NCBI RefSeq assembly: GCF_000512205.2
Contig: NZ_CP006644.1
Span: forward strand, 2,102,520 to 2,166,519
Length of the DNA stretch: 64,000 bases
Origin: Sphingomonas sanxanigenens DSM 19645 = NX02
GTDB lineage: Bacteria; Pseudomonadota; Alphaproteobacteria; Sphingomonadales; Sphingomonadaceae
Direction: 5' to 3'
Part shown: positions 44,707 to 53,688 of the stretch, in pieces
Layout of the letters: each line of letters opens with the position of its first letter
Numbering within the stretch: position 1 is the stretch's first letter
Notes under the pieces: generated by a model
What the model was told of the DNA's origin: nothing
The model's input: only the letters and a program-made list of their open reading frames with translations
Database searches by the model: none
Program-made: the position numbers and the translations under genes

Positions 44707-45987
44707 TCATGCCGCAGGCGAAAGCCGGTCGACCCCACCCATATAAGGGATGAGCGCCGCCGGCACGCTGACGCTGCCATCGGCCTGCTGATAATTTTCC
44801 AGCACGGCGACGAGCGTGCGGCCGACTGCCAGGCCCGAACCGTTGAGCGTGTGGAGGAAGCGCGTGCCCTTTTCCCCTTCGGGGCGGTAGCGCGCATTCA
44901 TCCGCCGTGCCTGGAAATCGCCGCAGTTGGAAACGCTGCTGATCTCGCGATAGGCCTGCTGGCCCGGCAGCCAGACCTCGAGATCGAACGTCTTGCGCGC
45001 CGAGAACCCCATGTCGCCGGTGCACAGCAGCATCCGCCGATACGGCAGTTCGAGCGCCTGCAATATGCCTTCGGCGGCGGCAAGCATATGGTCATGCTCC
45101 GCCGCGGATTGCTCGGGCGTGCAGATCGCGACCAGTTCCACTTTTTCGAACTGGTGCTGGCGGATCAGCCCGCGGGTGTCGCGGCCGGCGGAACCCGCCT
45201 CCGACCGGAAGCAGGGGGTGAGCGCGGTGAAGCGCAGCGGCAAATCGGCGGGGTCGAGGATGCGTTCGCGCACGAGGTTGGTCAGGCTGACCTCGGCGGT
45301 CGGGATCAGCCAGCGGCCATCGGTGGTACGGAACAGGTCCTCGGCGAATTTTGGAAGCTGGCCGGTGCCGAACATCGCCTCGTCACGCACCAGCAGCGGC
45401 GGCGCAACCTCCACATAATCGTTCGAGACGGTCTGCCGATCGAGCATGAACTGGCCGAGCGCGCGGTGCAGGCGCGCCATCGGTCCGCGCAGCGCGGCGA
45501 AGCGCGTGCCGGAAATCGCCGCCGCACCCTCGAAATCGAGGCCGAGCGCGGGGGCGAAATCGGCATGTTCGCGGGGATCGAAATCGAAGGCGCGCGGGCT
45601 GCCCCAGCGGAACTGCTCCGTATTGTCCGCCTCGTCCGCGCCATCGGGCACCTCGGCAGCGGGCAGGTTGGGCAGCGCGGCGAGTGCCGCGGTGAGCGCT
45701 TCACCCTCGGCTGCGGCGGCAGCTTCGATGCGCGGCAGATCCTCCTTGAGCGCGCCGACCTCGGCCATCAGCGCTGCAGCGGTTGCCTCGTCCTTGCGCG
45801 CCTTGGCCTGGCCGATCAGCTTCGACGCCTCGTTGCGCCGCGCCTGAGCGGTCTGCGCCTGAGTGAGCAGGCTGCGATGCGCCTCGTCGCGCTGCAGCAG
45901 CGCATCGGCGGCGGCGGGCAATCCGCGGCGCGCAAGCGCCGCATCGAAACCGGCCGGATTCTCCCGGATCATGCGGATATCGTGCAT
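44707..45987 (-). CDS. serS: Seryl-tRNA synthetase
   Basis: This 426-residue class II synthetase begins [18 protein letters not shown] and has an N-terminal coiled-coil arm (about 30-100), motif 2 [20 protein letters not shown] and motif 3 [19 protein letters not shown] near the C-terminus. It charges tRNA-Ser and tRNA-Sec. The frame stays open far upstream, but the family start is unambiguous. It is divergent from the host-attachment-family gene. Confidence 0.96.
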   Translation of the reverse strand: MHDIRMIRENPAGFDAALARRGLPAAADALLQRDEAHRSLLTQAQTAQARRNEASKLIGQAKARKDEATAAALMAEVGALKEDLPRIEAAAAAEGEALTAALAALPNLPAAEVPDGADEADNTEQFRWGSPRAFDFDPREHADFAPALGLDFEGAAAISGTRFAALRGPMARLHRALGQFMLDRQTVSNDYVEVAPPLLVRDEAMFGTGQLPKFAEDLFRTTDGRWLIPTAEVSLTNLVRERILDPADLPLRFTALTPCFRSEAGSAGRDTRGLIRQHQFEKVELVAICTPEQSAAEHDHMLAAAEGILQALELPYRRMLLCTGDMGFSARKTFDLEVWLPGQQAYREISSVSNCGDFQARRMNARYRPEGEKGTRFLHTLNGSGLAVGRTLVAVLENYQQADGSVSVPAALIPYMGGVDRLSPAA

Positions 45988-46086
45988 GGCCGCGCCTATG
46001 GCGGGCAGACCCCGTCCACGCAACCCCGCAGGGCCCCACGCGTTCTCATCGGCAGATACGCATGGAAATAACCAAGGAGGTCGCTG

Positions 46087-46527
46087 ATGCAGATCGCACA
46101 TGATTGCTACGTCGTCGTCGCCGATGGTCGCAAGGCGCTCTACCTGCGCAATGAGGGCGACGCGGTGCATCTCAACCTCGAGGTGGTTCGCGCGGATGAG
46201 CAGGAATTGCCCGCTGATCGCGACATCAAGAGCGATGCGCCGGGCGTATCCTTCTCCAGCGCTGGATATGGCCGGGACACGATGCAGGAGACGGACTTCC
46301 ATCAGCAGGAAGAGGATCGGTTCGCAGCCGACGCGGCGGACCGGCTCCGTCGTTGGGCTCTCGACGGCCGGTTCGAATCGCTGGTCGTCGTCGCCCCGCC
46401 GAAAACGCTGGCCGTGCTCCGCAGCAATTACCATGTCGAGGTGGAGCGGCGTCTGCAGGGTGAACTCGCGAAGGATCTTACCGGGCACCCGGTCGACCGC
46501 ATCGAGAAGATCCTGATGGGGGCTTGA
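46087..46527 (+). CDS. Host attachment family protein (AtsE/baeRF-like)
   Basis: The protein has 146 residues. It begins [20 protein letters not shown] and contains [16 protein letters not shown] and [13 protein letters not shown], the pattern of the host-attachment family (bacterial archaeo-eukaryotic release-factor-like domain). Members affect surface attachment in Agrobacterium, but the molecular function is unclear; relatives resemble the eRF1 middle domain. AAGGAGG lies 6 nt upstream of the ATG. It is monocistronic. Confidence 0.85.
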   Translation: MQIAHDCYVVVADGRKALYLRNEGDAVHLNLEVVRADEQELPADRDIKSDAPGVSFSSAGYGRDTMQETDFHQQEEDRFAADAADRLRRWALDGRFESLVVVAPPKTLAVLRSNYHVEVERRLQGELAKDLTGHPVDRIEKILMGA

Positions 46528-46759
46528 GCGCGCCTCGAAACGCGGCGTGCCAGCCGAATTCATGGCCGTGTAACGTTGGTTCGGCTATCCGCGATTTCGA
46601 AGAGGCGAGATAGCCGGACCGCACCTCGCTCAGGCTTTTGACGAAACTTCAAGATGATCGCGTCGCTTGTGCACGATCCGGTGGCTGTCTATAGGCCCGC
46701 ATGGGCTGACGGCAATTCGCGGCGCTTACGACCTGCGGGCCGTTGGGGCGGAGAGTTTT

Positions 46760-47227
46760 ATGGCGACTGCGGTGGATACGTTCGACGATGGCGACAAGGG
46801 CAGCGACCAAGCTGCCGGCGGGGCGGCCGATGATTATCGTCCGGGTCCTGACGAGCCGTTCATGAACGAACGGCAGCAGGATTATTTCAGACACAAGCTG
46901 ATTTCCTGGAAGGAAAACATCCTTCGGGAAGCAAAGGGCACGCTCGCCCAGCTCCAGACCGATTCGTTGCGTGAAGCGGATGTTACCGATCGCGCGTCGA
47001 GTGAGACCGACTGGTCGATCGAACTGCGTACCCGCGATCGTCAGCGAAAGCTGATCTCGAAGATCGATGCGGCGCTGCGCCGGATCGACGAAGGTGAATA
47101 TGGCTATTGCGAAGTGACCGGCGAGCCGATCTCGCTGGGCCGCCTCGAAGCGCGACCGATTGCGACGATGACGGTCGAGGCGCAGGAGCGTCATGAGCGA
47201 AACGAAAAGGTGTCGCGCGACGAATAA
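46760..47227 (+). CDS. dksA: DksA-type RNA polymerase-binding factor (TraR/DksA family, one Cys)
   Basis: The protein has 155 residues. A long coiled coil (about 35-110) with the tip sequence ADVTDRASSE (about 73-82), corresponding to DksA's catalytic Asp region, is followed by a globular domain reading GYCEVTGEPISLGRLEARP. Only one of the four zinc-finger cysteines is present (Cys117), as in other alphaproteobacterial DksAs. With ppGpp it would tune rRNA and amino-acid promoters. GGAG lies just upstream of the ATG; the frame is open for 31 more codons. Confidence 0.92.
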   Translation: MATAVDTFDDGDKGSDQAAGGAADDYRPGPDEPFMNERQQDYFRHKLISWKENILREAKGTLAQLQTDSLREADVTDRASSETDWSIELRTRDRQRKLISKIDAALRRIDEGEYGYCEVTGEPISLGRLEARPIATMTVEAQERHERNEKVSRDE

Positions 47228-47301
47228 GGTAGGTCGAGCCGCTAGTTCGGAGCGGTCATGATCTGGTCGTGAGGATTTGCAGGGGCTGATCCGACTGCGG
47301 C

Positions 47302-47321
47302 CGGCCGGTTGTCACCGGCCG
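47302..47321. terminator. Terminator hairpin between dksA and a convergent DUF465 gene
   Basis: CGGCCGGT (47302-47309) pairs with ACCGGCCG (47314-47321) around TGTC. It lies between two convergent stops. Confidence 0.6.
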
Positions 47322-47345
47322 CCCGCTCGGGTCGGTAGGCTTCGG

Positions 47346-47501
47346 TCAGTGGCCGATCAGCTCTTCCTTGATTCTAAGTTTTTGTTTCTTCAGCGCTGCG
47401 ATCGCTGCACTGTCGGGGGCCGGCCGGCGCAGCTCTTCAGCGAGTCGCGCGTCCAATCCAGCATGTTTCGCTTCAAGTGCCGCAAAATGCGCGCTTTCCA
47501 T
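47346..47501 (-). CDS. DUF465/YdcH family small protein
   Basis: This is a 51-residue charged, entirely helical protein beginning MESAHFAALEAKHAGLDARL and ending KKQKLRIKEELIGH. The LKKxKLxxKEEI-type C-terminus is the DUF465/YdcH hallmark. GAGGGAG lies 6 nt upstream of the ATG, which supports this start. Function of the family is unknown; it is often found near stress and translation genes. A paralogue is encoded divergently 145 nt away. Confidence 0.82.
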   Translation of the reverse strand: MESAHFAALEAKHAGLDARLAEELRRPAPDSAAIAALKKQKLRIKEELIGH

Positions 47502-47646
47502 TGAGCGTCTCCCTCTTCGCTGTGAACGACTGTCGAAGTAGAACATGATTCGGCGGCGATGTCTCCATCGGTGGAGGCATCGATTCGATGGGTCGCGGTC
47601 GAACAGGCGACGACATGATCGGGATCGGGACGGGGCGTGCAAGGCG

Positions 47647-47844
47647 ATGGATGAACAGGAGCTCAGACGACGCATCGGCATGCTGCGGGTGGAGCATCGT
47701 GACCTCGACGCGGCGATCGCTGCGCTGATGGCGAACGCGGCGGCGGACCAACTCCAGTTGGCGCGCCTGAAGAAGCGCAAGCTGCGGCTGCGCGATGAAA
47801 TCGCGTCGCTCGAGGATCATCTCGTACCTGACATCATCGCCTGA
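47647..47844 (+). CDS. DUF465/YdcH family small protein (second paralogue)
   Basis: This is a 65-residue helical hairpin protein: MDEQELRRRIGMLRVEHRDL, then LARLKKRKLRLRDEIASLED. It has the DUF465 C-terminal signature and is longer than its divergent paralogue by 14 residues. AAGG lies 3 nt upstream of the ATG. Function is unknown. Confidence 0.82.
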   Translation: MDEQELRRRIGMLRVEHRDLDAAIAALMANAAADQLQLARLKKRKLRLRDEIASLEDHLVPDIIA

Positions 47845-48063
47845 GATGCCCTGCATGCGATTCTGACGCCGACGCTGGCCGGTCGCACGACCGATCGAAG
47901 CGCTGGACGGCGAAGCCGCTACGCTTGCCGAGGCTGCGCATCGCTATTTCGACCATTCAGGGAATGCCGACCGTGACAGTCTGTCGCCGGCTGATCGCGT
48001 GATCTTTTCTTGGGAGGCTTGACGCGTGCGCACCCAACCGGTCGGTCTGTGACGGCGCGCGGG

Positions 48064-49038
48064 TCAGGCCGTGACGCGGGCGTCCAACGAAGCCTTGGCC
48101 GCGCGATACTCCGCTTCGAGCCGATCGACCCGCACCGCGACGCTTTCGACCGCGTCGACCGCGCCGATGCCCTGGCCGGAGCCCCAGATGTCGCGCCAGG
48201 CCTTGGCTCCCTGATTGCCGCCGGAGCCGAAATTCATCGCGCGGACGTCGCCGCTGGGCAGATTGTCCGGATCCAGCCCAGCGGCGACGATCGAGCCGCG
48301 GATGTAATTGCCATGAACGCCGGTGAAGAGATCGGTGTAGACGATGTCGGCAGCGTGGCCTTCGACGATCGACTGCTTATATGCTGCCGAGGCGTTGGCC
48401 TCTTCCGTCGCGATGAAGGCCGAACCGATATAGGCAAGGTCGGCGCCGGCCGCCTGCGCCGCGAGGATCGCGCGCCCCGAGGCGATCGCGCCCGACAGCA
48501 CCAGCGGTCCATCGAACCAGTGCCGGATCTCCTGCAGCAGCGCGAAGGGGGAGAGGGTGCCGGCATGGCCGCCGGCGCCGGCCGCGACGGCGATCAGCCC
48601 GTCCGCGCCCTTCTCGATCGCCTTGCGCGCGAACCGGTCGTCGATCACATCGTGCAGCGTCAGCCCGCCCCAGCCATGCACCGCGGCGTTGAGATCCTCG
48701 CGCGCGCCCAGCGACGTGATGATGATCGGCACCTGCCAGCGCGCGCAGGTTTCGAGGTCCTGCTCAAGCCGGTCGTTCGAGCGATGGACGATCTGGTTCA
48801 CCGCGAAGGGCGCAGCCGGACGGTCCGGATTGGCGCGGTTCCACGCCGCCAGTTCCTCCGTGATCCGGTGGAGCCATTCGTCGAGCATCGCCTGCGGACG
48901 CGCGTTGAGCGCCGGAAAGGATCCGACGATCCCCGCCTTGCACTGCGCGATCACCAGATCGGGCGTTGAGACGATGAACAGCGGCGAGCCGATGACCGGC
49001 AGCCGGAGGCGATCGAACAGCAGAGAAGGCAGTGTCAT
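48064..49038 (-). CDS. Nitronate monooxygenase (NAD(P)H-dependent, 2-nitropropane dioxygenase family)
   Basis: This 324-residue FMN TIM-barrel enzyme has LRLPVIGSPLFIVS, QCKAGIVGSFPALNARP, AVAAGAGGHAGTLSPFALL and the FMN-phosphate-binding GADLAYIGSAFIATEEA. Nitronate monooxygenases oxidise alkyl nitronates such as propionate-3-nitronate; some relatives are quinone reductases. I start at MTLPSLLFD, which is where family members begin; an in-frame ATG 14 codons upstream has AAGG adjacent and is less likely. Confidence 0.88.
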   Translation of the reverse strand: MTLPSLLFDRLRLPVIGSPLFIVSTPDLVIAQCKAGIVGSFPALNARPQAMLDEWLHRITEELAAWNRANPDRPAAPFAVNQIVHRSNDRLEQDLETCARWQVPIIITSLGAREDLNAAVHGWGGLTLHDVIDDRFARKAIEKGADGLIAVAAGAGGHAGTLSPFALLQEIRHWFDGPLVLSGAIASGRAILAAQAAGADLAYIGSAFIATEEANASAAYKQSIVEGHAADIVYTDLFTGVHGNYIRGSIVAAGLDPDNLPSGDVRAMNFGSGGNQGAKAWRDIWGSGQGIGAVDAVESVAVRVDRLEAEYRAAKASLDARVTA

Positions 49039-49164
49039 GCTGCCGGTGATAGGCGGCTTGCGGGGGCTGTCCAGTGGCATGCCTTGGACGCTACGGCAGG
49101 CAGGCCCCGACGATGCCGATCGCGCGGCGGCGCGGTGCCGGCTGCGCGAATCGCTCTGGCCGGC

Positions 49165-50454
49165 TCAATCGCAGGCGCGGTGCAGTTTCCAGCCGAGCCA
49201 GGCGGAAACGATGCACATCGCCGCCACGACGAGAAGCTGCTCGGCCGGGGGAAGACCGAAGAGGCTCATCAGGATCGCGCAGACCGAGCCGATCACCATC
49301 GCGCCCGAATTGACGATATTGTTCGCGGCGACGGTGCGGGCCGTCTCGGCCTTGGAGACGGTGGTGGTAAGGAACGCATAGAGCGGGACGACGAACATGC
49401 CGCCTGCAACCGCGACACCGAGTAGCGCAACGATCATCAGCGGCGCGCCGGAATGGGCGAGGAAGCCGCGCCAGTCATAGAGTTCCCCCCCCGGCAACCC
49501 CGTCCAGCTCTTTGCGACCGCGAAGAGCAGCACCACGAACAGTCCCATCACGATCACCGATCCCGGCGAATAGCGCGCCGACACCTCGCCCTTGAGCATC
49601 CGGTTGATGATGACCGAGCCGATCGCGACCCCCACCGAAAAGATCGCAAGGAACACGCTGGCGACGGTCTCGTCGGCAGTCAGCACATTCTTCACCAGCG
49701 GCGGGAATTCCACGATCAGCACTGCGCCGATCGCCCAGAAGAAGCTGATCGAACAGATCGCGAGGAACAGCCGCGGGATGTGCATCGTGTTGGACACGAG
49801 GCGGATCGATGCGCGGACGAAGTGGAAATCGAGCTTCTCGATCTCGCCGACCGGTGGCGCCGGCGGCACCTGGCGTCCGGTGAACCAGCCGATGCCGGCG
49901 ACGACAAGCACGAGCAGGGCGGTGATGCGCGGATCGTCAGCCACGAAGCCGGCGGTGATCGTGCCGCCGAGAATGGCGAGATAGGTGCCGGCTTCGACCA
50001 GCCCGGTGCCGCCCAGCACCTCGTCGCTTTCCAGATGCTGCGGCAAGATCGCATATTTGATCGGGCCGAAGAAGGTGGAGTGGACGCCCATTGCGAGCAC
50101 CGCGGCGAGCATCATCGGGATCGCGACCGTCGGCGTCTCGTGAAGCAGCAGTCCGCCCGCCCCCAGCAGCATGATGAACACCTCCGCGGTCTTGACGATG
50201 CGGATGATCGCGGCCTTGTCGCGCATGTCCGCAAGCTGGCCGGAGAGCGCCGAAAGCAGGAAGAAGGGCAGGATGAACAAGCCGGTCGCCACCGCGCTGA
50301 ACAGCGTCTGCATCTGCGGGCTATCGATAATCTTGTAGGTGGCGAGCAGCACCATCGCCGTCTTGAAGAGGTTGTCGTTGAAGGCCCCCAGCATCTGGGT
50401 GATGAAGAGGGGCAGGAAACGACGGTGGGCAAGCAGCCCGACTGACATCTTCAT
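49165..50454 (-). CDS. MFS transporter related to LplT/Aas N-terminal domain
   Basis: This 429-residue protein has 12 predicted transmembrane helices. FLPLFITQMLGAFNDNLFK at the N-terminus and FFGPIKYAILPQHL with DEVLGGTGLVEAGTYLAIL are typical of the lysophospholipid-transporter-like MFS branch (LplT, or the membrane half of fused Aas). It may flip lysophospholipids for re-acylation, but no acyltransferase gene is adjacent. It is divergent from pgsA, another phospholipid gene. Confidence 0.82.
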   Translation of the reverse strand: MKMSVGLLAHRRFLPLFITQMLGAFNDNLFKTAMVLLATYKIIDSPQMQTLFSAVATGLFILPFFLLSALSGQLADMRDKAAIIRIVKTAEVFIMLLGAGGLLLHETPTVAIPMMLAAVLAMGVHSTFFGPIKYAILPQHLESDEVLGGTGLVEAGTYLAILGGTITAGFVADDPRITALLVLVVAGIGWFTGRQVPPAPPVGEIEKLDFHFVRASIRLVSNTMHIPRLFLAICSISFFWAIGAVLIVEFPPLVKNVLTADETVASVFLAIFSVGVAIGSVIINRMLKGEVSARYSPGSVIVMGLFVVLLFAVAKSWTGLPGGELYDWRGFLAHSGAPLMIVALLGVAVAGGMFVVPLYAFLTTTVSKAETARTVAANNIVNSGAMVIGSVCAILMSLFGLPPAEQLLVVAAMCIVSAWLGWKLHRACD

Positions 50455-50622
50455 GGAAGGGAATGGTTCTCGTCGGGATGCTCAGCGGCGCTGCATAGAC
50501 TGGTAATGTGACAGGTTCAATCGGCACCGTGCCCCCGGGGATCGCCAGGCGGCGCAGACGGGATCTTTGCCGCACGGGCGATTTCAAACCGTCGCCATAA
50601 TGGGCTAAGGCGTGCGGACACC

Positions 50623-51186
50623 ATGCTGACGCTACCCAACATCCTCACCCTGTCGCGCATCTTCACGGTGCCGCTGCTCGTCGCCCTGCTGTGGTTTCCG
50701 GGGTGGGAGCTGGGCTATGCCTTGGGCTTCGCGCTCTACTGCCTGATGGGAATCACCGACTATTTCGACGGCTATCTGGCGCGCGCGCAGGGTGCCGTCT
50801 CGAAGCTGGGGATCTTCCTCGATCCGATCGCGGACAAGATCATGGTCGCGGCGGTGATCCTGATGCTGGCGGGCACGCGTCACGATCCGGCCGCGATCCA
50901 GGGCATCCACCTGATTCCCGCGATCGTCATCCTCGTGCGCGAGATCGCCGTATCCGGGCTTCGGGAATTCCTCGCCGGGCTCAAGGTCTCGATACCCGTT
51001 TCTCAGCTTGCCAAGTGGAAGACGACGCTGCAGCTCGTCGCGCTCGGCGCGTTGATCCTCGCGGGTGCGCTGCCCCATTGGGTGTGGATCAAGGATGTCG
51101 GACTCTTCAGCCTGTGGAGCGCCGCGTTGCTGACGCTGATCACCGGCTGGGACTATCTGCGCGTCGGCATCCGGCATATGGATTGA
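50623..51186 (+). CDS. pgsA: CDP-diacylglycerol-glycerol-3-phosphate 3-phosphatidyltransferase
   Basis: This 187-residue inner-membrane enzyme has the CDP-alcohol phosphotransferase signature: DYFDGYLAR, then GIFLDPIADK, supplying the D-G-A-R...G...D...D residues. It makes phosphatidylglycerophosphate, the precursor of phosphatidylglycerol and cardiolipin. moaD starts 3 nt after its stop and moaE follows with an overlap; the pgsA-moaD-moaE order recurs in alphaproteobacteria. Confidence 0.94.
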   Translation: MLTLPNILTLSRIFTVPLLVALLWFPGWELGYALGFALYCLMGITDYFDGYLARAQGAVSKLGIFLDPIADKIMVAAVILMLAGTRHDPAAIQGIHLIPAIVILVREIAVSGLREFLAGLKVSIPVSQLAKWKTTLQLVALGALILAGALPHWVWIKDVGLFSLWSAALLTLITGWDYLRVGIRHMD

Positions 51187-51189
51187 GCG

Positions 51190-51447
51190 ATGGCAGTGAC
51201 GTTGCTCTATTTCGCCTGGGTGCGCGAAGCGATCGGCATCGGCGAGGAGCGCGCGCATCTGCCCGAAGCGGTCGAGACCGTCGGCGATCTGCTCGGCTGG
51301 CTCGCCGCGCGCGGCGGTGGCTACGCGACTGCGCTGGCCGAGCCGGAAAAACTGCGTGCAGCGGTCGACCAGCGTTTCGTGGGGCTAGACGGGAGCGTCG
51401 CCGGCGCGAGTGAAGTCGCGCTGTTTCCGCCGGTGACCGGCGGATGA
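51190..51447 (+). CDS. moaD: Molybdopterin synthase sulfur carrier subunit
   Basis: This 85-residue ubiquitin-fold protein ends in VALFPPVTGG; the terminal Gly-Gly is thiocarboxylated to carry sulfur for molybdopterin. It begins MAVTLLYFAWVREAIG. The ATG is 3 nt after pgsA, and the stop overlaps the moaE start (ATGA). Together MoaD and MoaE make molybdopterin from precursor Z. Confidence 0.94.
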   Translation: MAVTLLYFAWVREAIGIGEERAHLPEAVETVGDLLGWLAARGGGYATALAEPEKLRAAVDQRFVGLDGSVAGASEVALFPPVTGG

Positions 51448-51893
51448 TCGAAGTTCGCGTTACGACCGACGAGATTGATCCAGCGCGTGAAGCGGCGCGG
51501 ATCGAAGCCGAAGGGGTGGGCGCTGTATCGACCTTTACCGGCCTGGTCCGCGGCGATGGCGGCCTGGTGGAGCTGTTGCTCGAACATTATCCGTTGATGA
51601 CGGATTCGGCGCTCAACGCGCTTGCCGCAGAGGCAACCGAGCGCTGGTCGCTGAGCGGTGTTGTGCTGGTGCATCGGGTGGGACCCATGCGGCCCGGCGA
51701 CCGAATCGTCTTCGTCGGCACAGCAGCGCCGCATCGCGGCGCGGCGCTGGAGGCATGTGCCTATCTTATCGACCGGCTCAAGACCGACGCACCCTTCTGG
51801 AAGCGAGAATCCTATGCAGATGGGCGCCAGGGGTGGGTGGAGCAGCGCTGCACAGATCTCGATTCGGCTTCGCGCTGGAACGCGGCGCGCTGA
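51444..51893 (+). CDS. moaE: Molybdopterin synthase catalytic subunit
   Basis: This 149-residue protein has VSTFTGLVRG near residues 28-37, VLVHRVGPMRPGDRIVFVG, and the active-site region YLIDRLKTDAPFWKRE with its Lys residues. It transfers the MoaD thiocarboxylate sulfur to cyclic pyranopterin. The start overlaps moaD by 4 nt. Confidence 0.94.
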   Translation: MIEVRVTTDEIDPAREAARIEAEGVGAVSTFTGLVRGDGGLVELLLEHYPLMTDSALNALAAEATERWSLSGVVLVHRVGPMRPGDRIVFVGTAAPHRGAALEACAYLIDRLKTDAPFWKRESYADGRQGWVEQRCTDLDSASRWNAAR

Positions 51894-51909
51894 GGCCTGC
51901 GCACAGGCC
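51894..51909. terminator. Short hairpin after moaE
   Basis: GGCCTG and CAGGCC pair around CGCA directly after the moaE stop, between convergent genes. It is weak, with a 6-bp stem and no T run. Confidence 0.35.
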
Positions 51910-51931
51910 CCGGCGCACCGCGCTGCCGCGA

Positions 51932-52615
51932 TCAGTTGCCGGCCGAGCTCGCCGGCTGGGCATCGAGCTTCGGCAGCATTACGCCATTGGTGACGTGGAT
52001 GATGCCGTTGGACTGCGCGACGTCCGGCTGCGAGACATAGGCCTTGTTGCCGTTCTCATCGGTCAGTTCGATCATGTCGGCTGTTGCCTTGACCTCGAGG
52101 ACGCCGCCTTCGACCGTGGTCAGCTTCGCGATGCCGCCCTGTTCGGTGCTGAGCTTGCCGAGATCGGCGAAATTATACTTCCCTGGGACGACCTGGTAGG
52201 TCAGCACCTTGACGAGCGTGGGCTTGTTTTCCGGCTTCATCAGCGTGTCGACGGTGCCCGGCGCGAGGCGGGTGAAGGCCTCGTTGGTCGGCGCGAACAC
52301 GGTGAACGGACCCGGTCCCGACAGCGTCGGCACGAGTTCCGCGGCCTTCACGGCGGCGACCAGCGTGGTGTGATCACGCGACTTCGAAGCGTTGTCGACG
52401 ATCGACGCGGCGGGCGACATCGGCGCGCCGCCAACGACCGGGCCGTTCGCGGCGGGAGCCGGGGCAGGGGCCGGGGTGCCGGCAGGGGCCTGCGCGGCAG
52501 GATCGGCAGTCTGTGCCTGCGCGGCTGGATCAGCCGTCTGCGCCTGGGCGGCTCCGGCGGCGAGCGCAAGCGCCGACGCGAGGCCGACTAAGCTGACGTG
52601 GCTGATGCGGATCAT
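51932..52615 (-). CDS. Secreted fasciclin (FAS1) domain protein
   Basis: The protein has 227 residues. A signal peptide (cleavage after AQA, about 24) is followed by a low-complexity stretch with a tandem AQTADPAAQ repeat and a Pro/Ala run, then one FAS1 domain (about 68-215) with FTVFAPTNEAF, VLTYQVVPGKY and NGIIHVTNGVMLP, the H1/H2 signatures. FAS1 proteins mediate adhesion or act as periplasmic stress proteins. AAGGAG lies 6 nt upstream of the ATG. Confidence 0.88.
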   Translation of the reverse strand: MIRISHVSLVGLASALALAAGAAQAQTADPAAQAQTADPAAQAPAGTPAPAPAPAANGPVVGGAPMSPAASIVDNASKSRDHTTLVAAVKAAELVPTLSGPGPFTVFAPTNEAFTRLAPGTVDTLMKPENKPTLVKVLTYQVVPGKYNFADLGKLSTEQGGIAKLTTVEGGVLEVKATADMIELTDENGNKAYVSQPDVAQSNGIIHVTNGVMLPKLDAQPASSAGN

Positions 52616-52710
52616 TGTAAACTCCTTGGCAATTGACGGGCGCGACCACTTGAACGGACGAGGTACGACTCGAACAATGCCGAACGGGACGGATTGGTTC
52701 CTTCACGCGA

Positions 52711-53613
52711 TCAACCGTTTGCCACGCGCAACACGTCGGCCAGCAGGCGGAATTCCTTCTCGCGGGGGCTGCCGCGGCGCCACGCCAGCGCAATCTTGCG
52801 GGAAGGGTGATCCGATTCGAGCGGCTTTGCGCAGATCGAGGTATGATCGAGGATTCCGGCAGCGATCGCCATTTCGGGCAGCATCGTCAGGCCCAGCCCA
52901 TTGTCGACCATCTGGACCAGCGTGTGGAGCGAGGTGCCGAGCATTGTCGCGCCGGCGCGCAACTCGGGCCGGTTGCACGCAGCGAGCGCGTGATCCTTGA
53001 GGCAATGGCCGTCTTCGAGCAGCAGCAGCCGATCCTCGTCGATCGCGTTCGGGTGCACCGTATCACCCATCGTCGCCGCCTCGGCGCCGGGAAAAGCGAC
53101 CAGCAGGCGATCCTCGAACAGCACGTCGCTGTCGACATCGCCGCATGCATAAGGCAGCGCGAGCAGGACGCAGTCGGCATGGCCGTGCGCCAGCGAGTCG
53201 CAGGCAGCCGCGCTGGGTTCCTCGCGCAGATAGAGCCTGAGGTCGGGCCAGTCGCTGCGCAGCCGCGGCAGCACACGCGGCAGCAGAAAGGGCGCAATCG
53301 TGGGGATCACGCTCATCCGCAATTCGCCCGCGAGCGGCTTGCCCGCTGCGCGCGCAAGATCGCTCAACTCCTCCGCCTCGCGCAGCACCCTGCGCGCCTT
53401 GGCGACGATGCGGTCGCCGAGCGCGGTGAACCGGACGACGCGGCGCGTGCGTTCGACCAGCGTGACGCCGATCAGCGATTCAAGTTCGCGCAGTCCCGCC
53501 GAAAGCGTCGATTGCGTGACGAAGCAGGCATCCGCCGCGCGCCCGAAATGGCCGTGCTCCTTCAGCGCCACCAGGTATTGAAGTTGCTTGAGCGTCGGGA
53601 GATAGGTGCTCAT
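52711..53613 (-). CDS. oxyR: Hydrogen peroxide-inducible LysR-family activator OxyR
   Basis: The protein has 300 residues. An N-terminal winged HTH (LKQLQYLVALKEHGHFGRAA) precedes a substrate/redox domain with EDGHCLKDHALAAC: Cys204 and Cys213 have the nine-residue spacing of E. coli OxyR Cys199/Cys208, which form the peroxide-sensing disulfide. It would switch on catalase and peroxiredoxin genes; none is adjacent here. The fasciclin gene lies downstream on the same strand. Confidence 0.9.
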   Translation of the reverse strand: MSTYLPTLKQLQYLVALKEHGHFGRAADACFVTQSTLSAGLRELESLIGVTLVERTRRVVRFTALGDRIVAKARRVLREAEELSDLARAAGKPLAGELRMSVIPTIAPFLLPRVLPRLRSDWPDLRLYLREEPSAAACDSLAHGHADCVLLALPYACGDVDSDVLFEDRLLVAFPGAEAATMGDTVHPNAIDEDRLLLLEDGHCLKDHALAACNRPELRAGATMLGTSLHTLVQMVDNGLGLTMLPEMAIAAGILDHTSICAKPLESDHPSRKIALAWRRGSPREKEFRLLADVLRVANG

Positions 53614-53688
53614 TCATCGGGCCTCTCGATCAATATCGACGATCTAAGAGGTTTTCTGAATATTTGCCAGCGCGATCGGAGCGAGGGA

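Noticed and set aside
43516-46071. Very long open frame (851 codons) on the plus strand opposite the NlpD-like and serS genes
   Set aside because: Its product is rich in Arg/His/Gln/Gly without any family motif, and it lies fully antisense to two well-recognised genes. It is a by-product of high-GC codon use.
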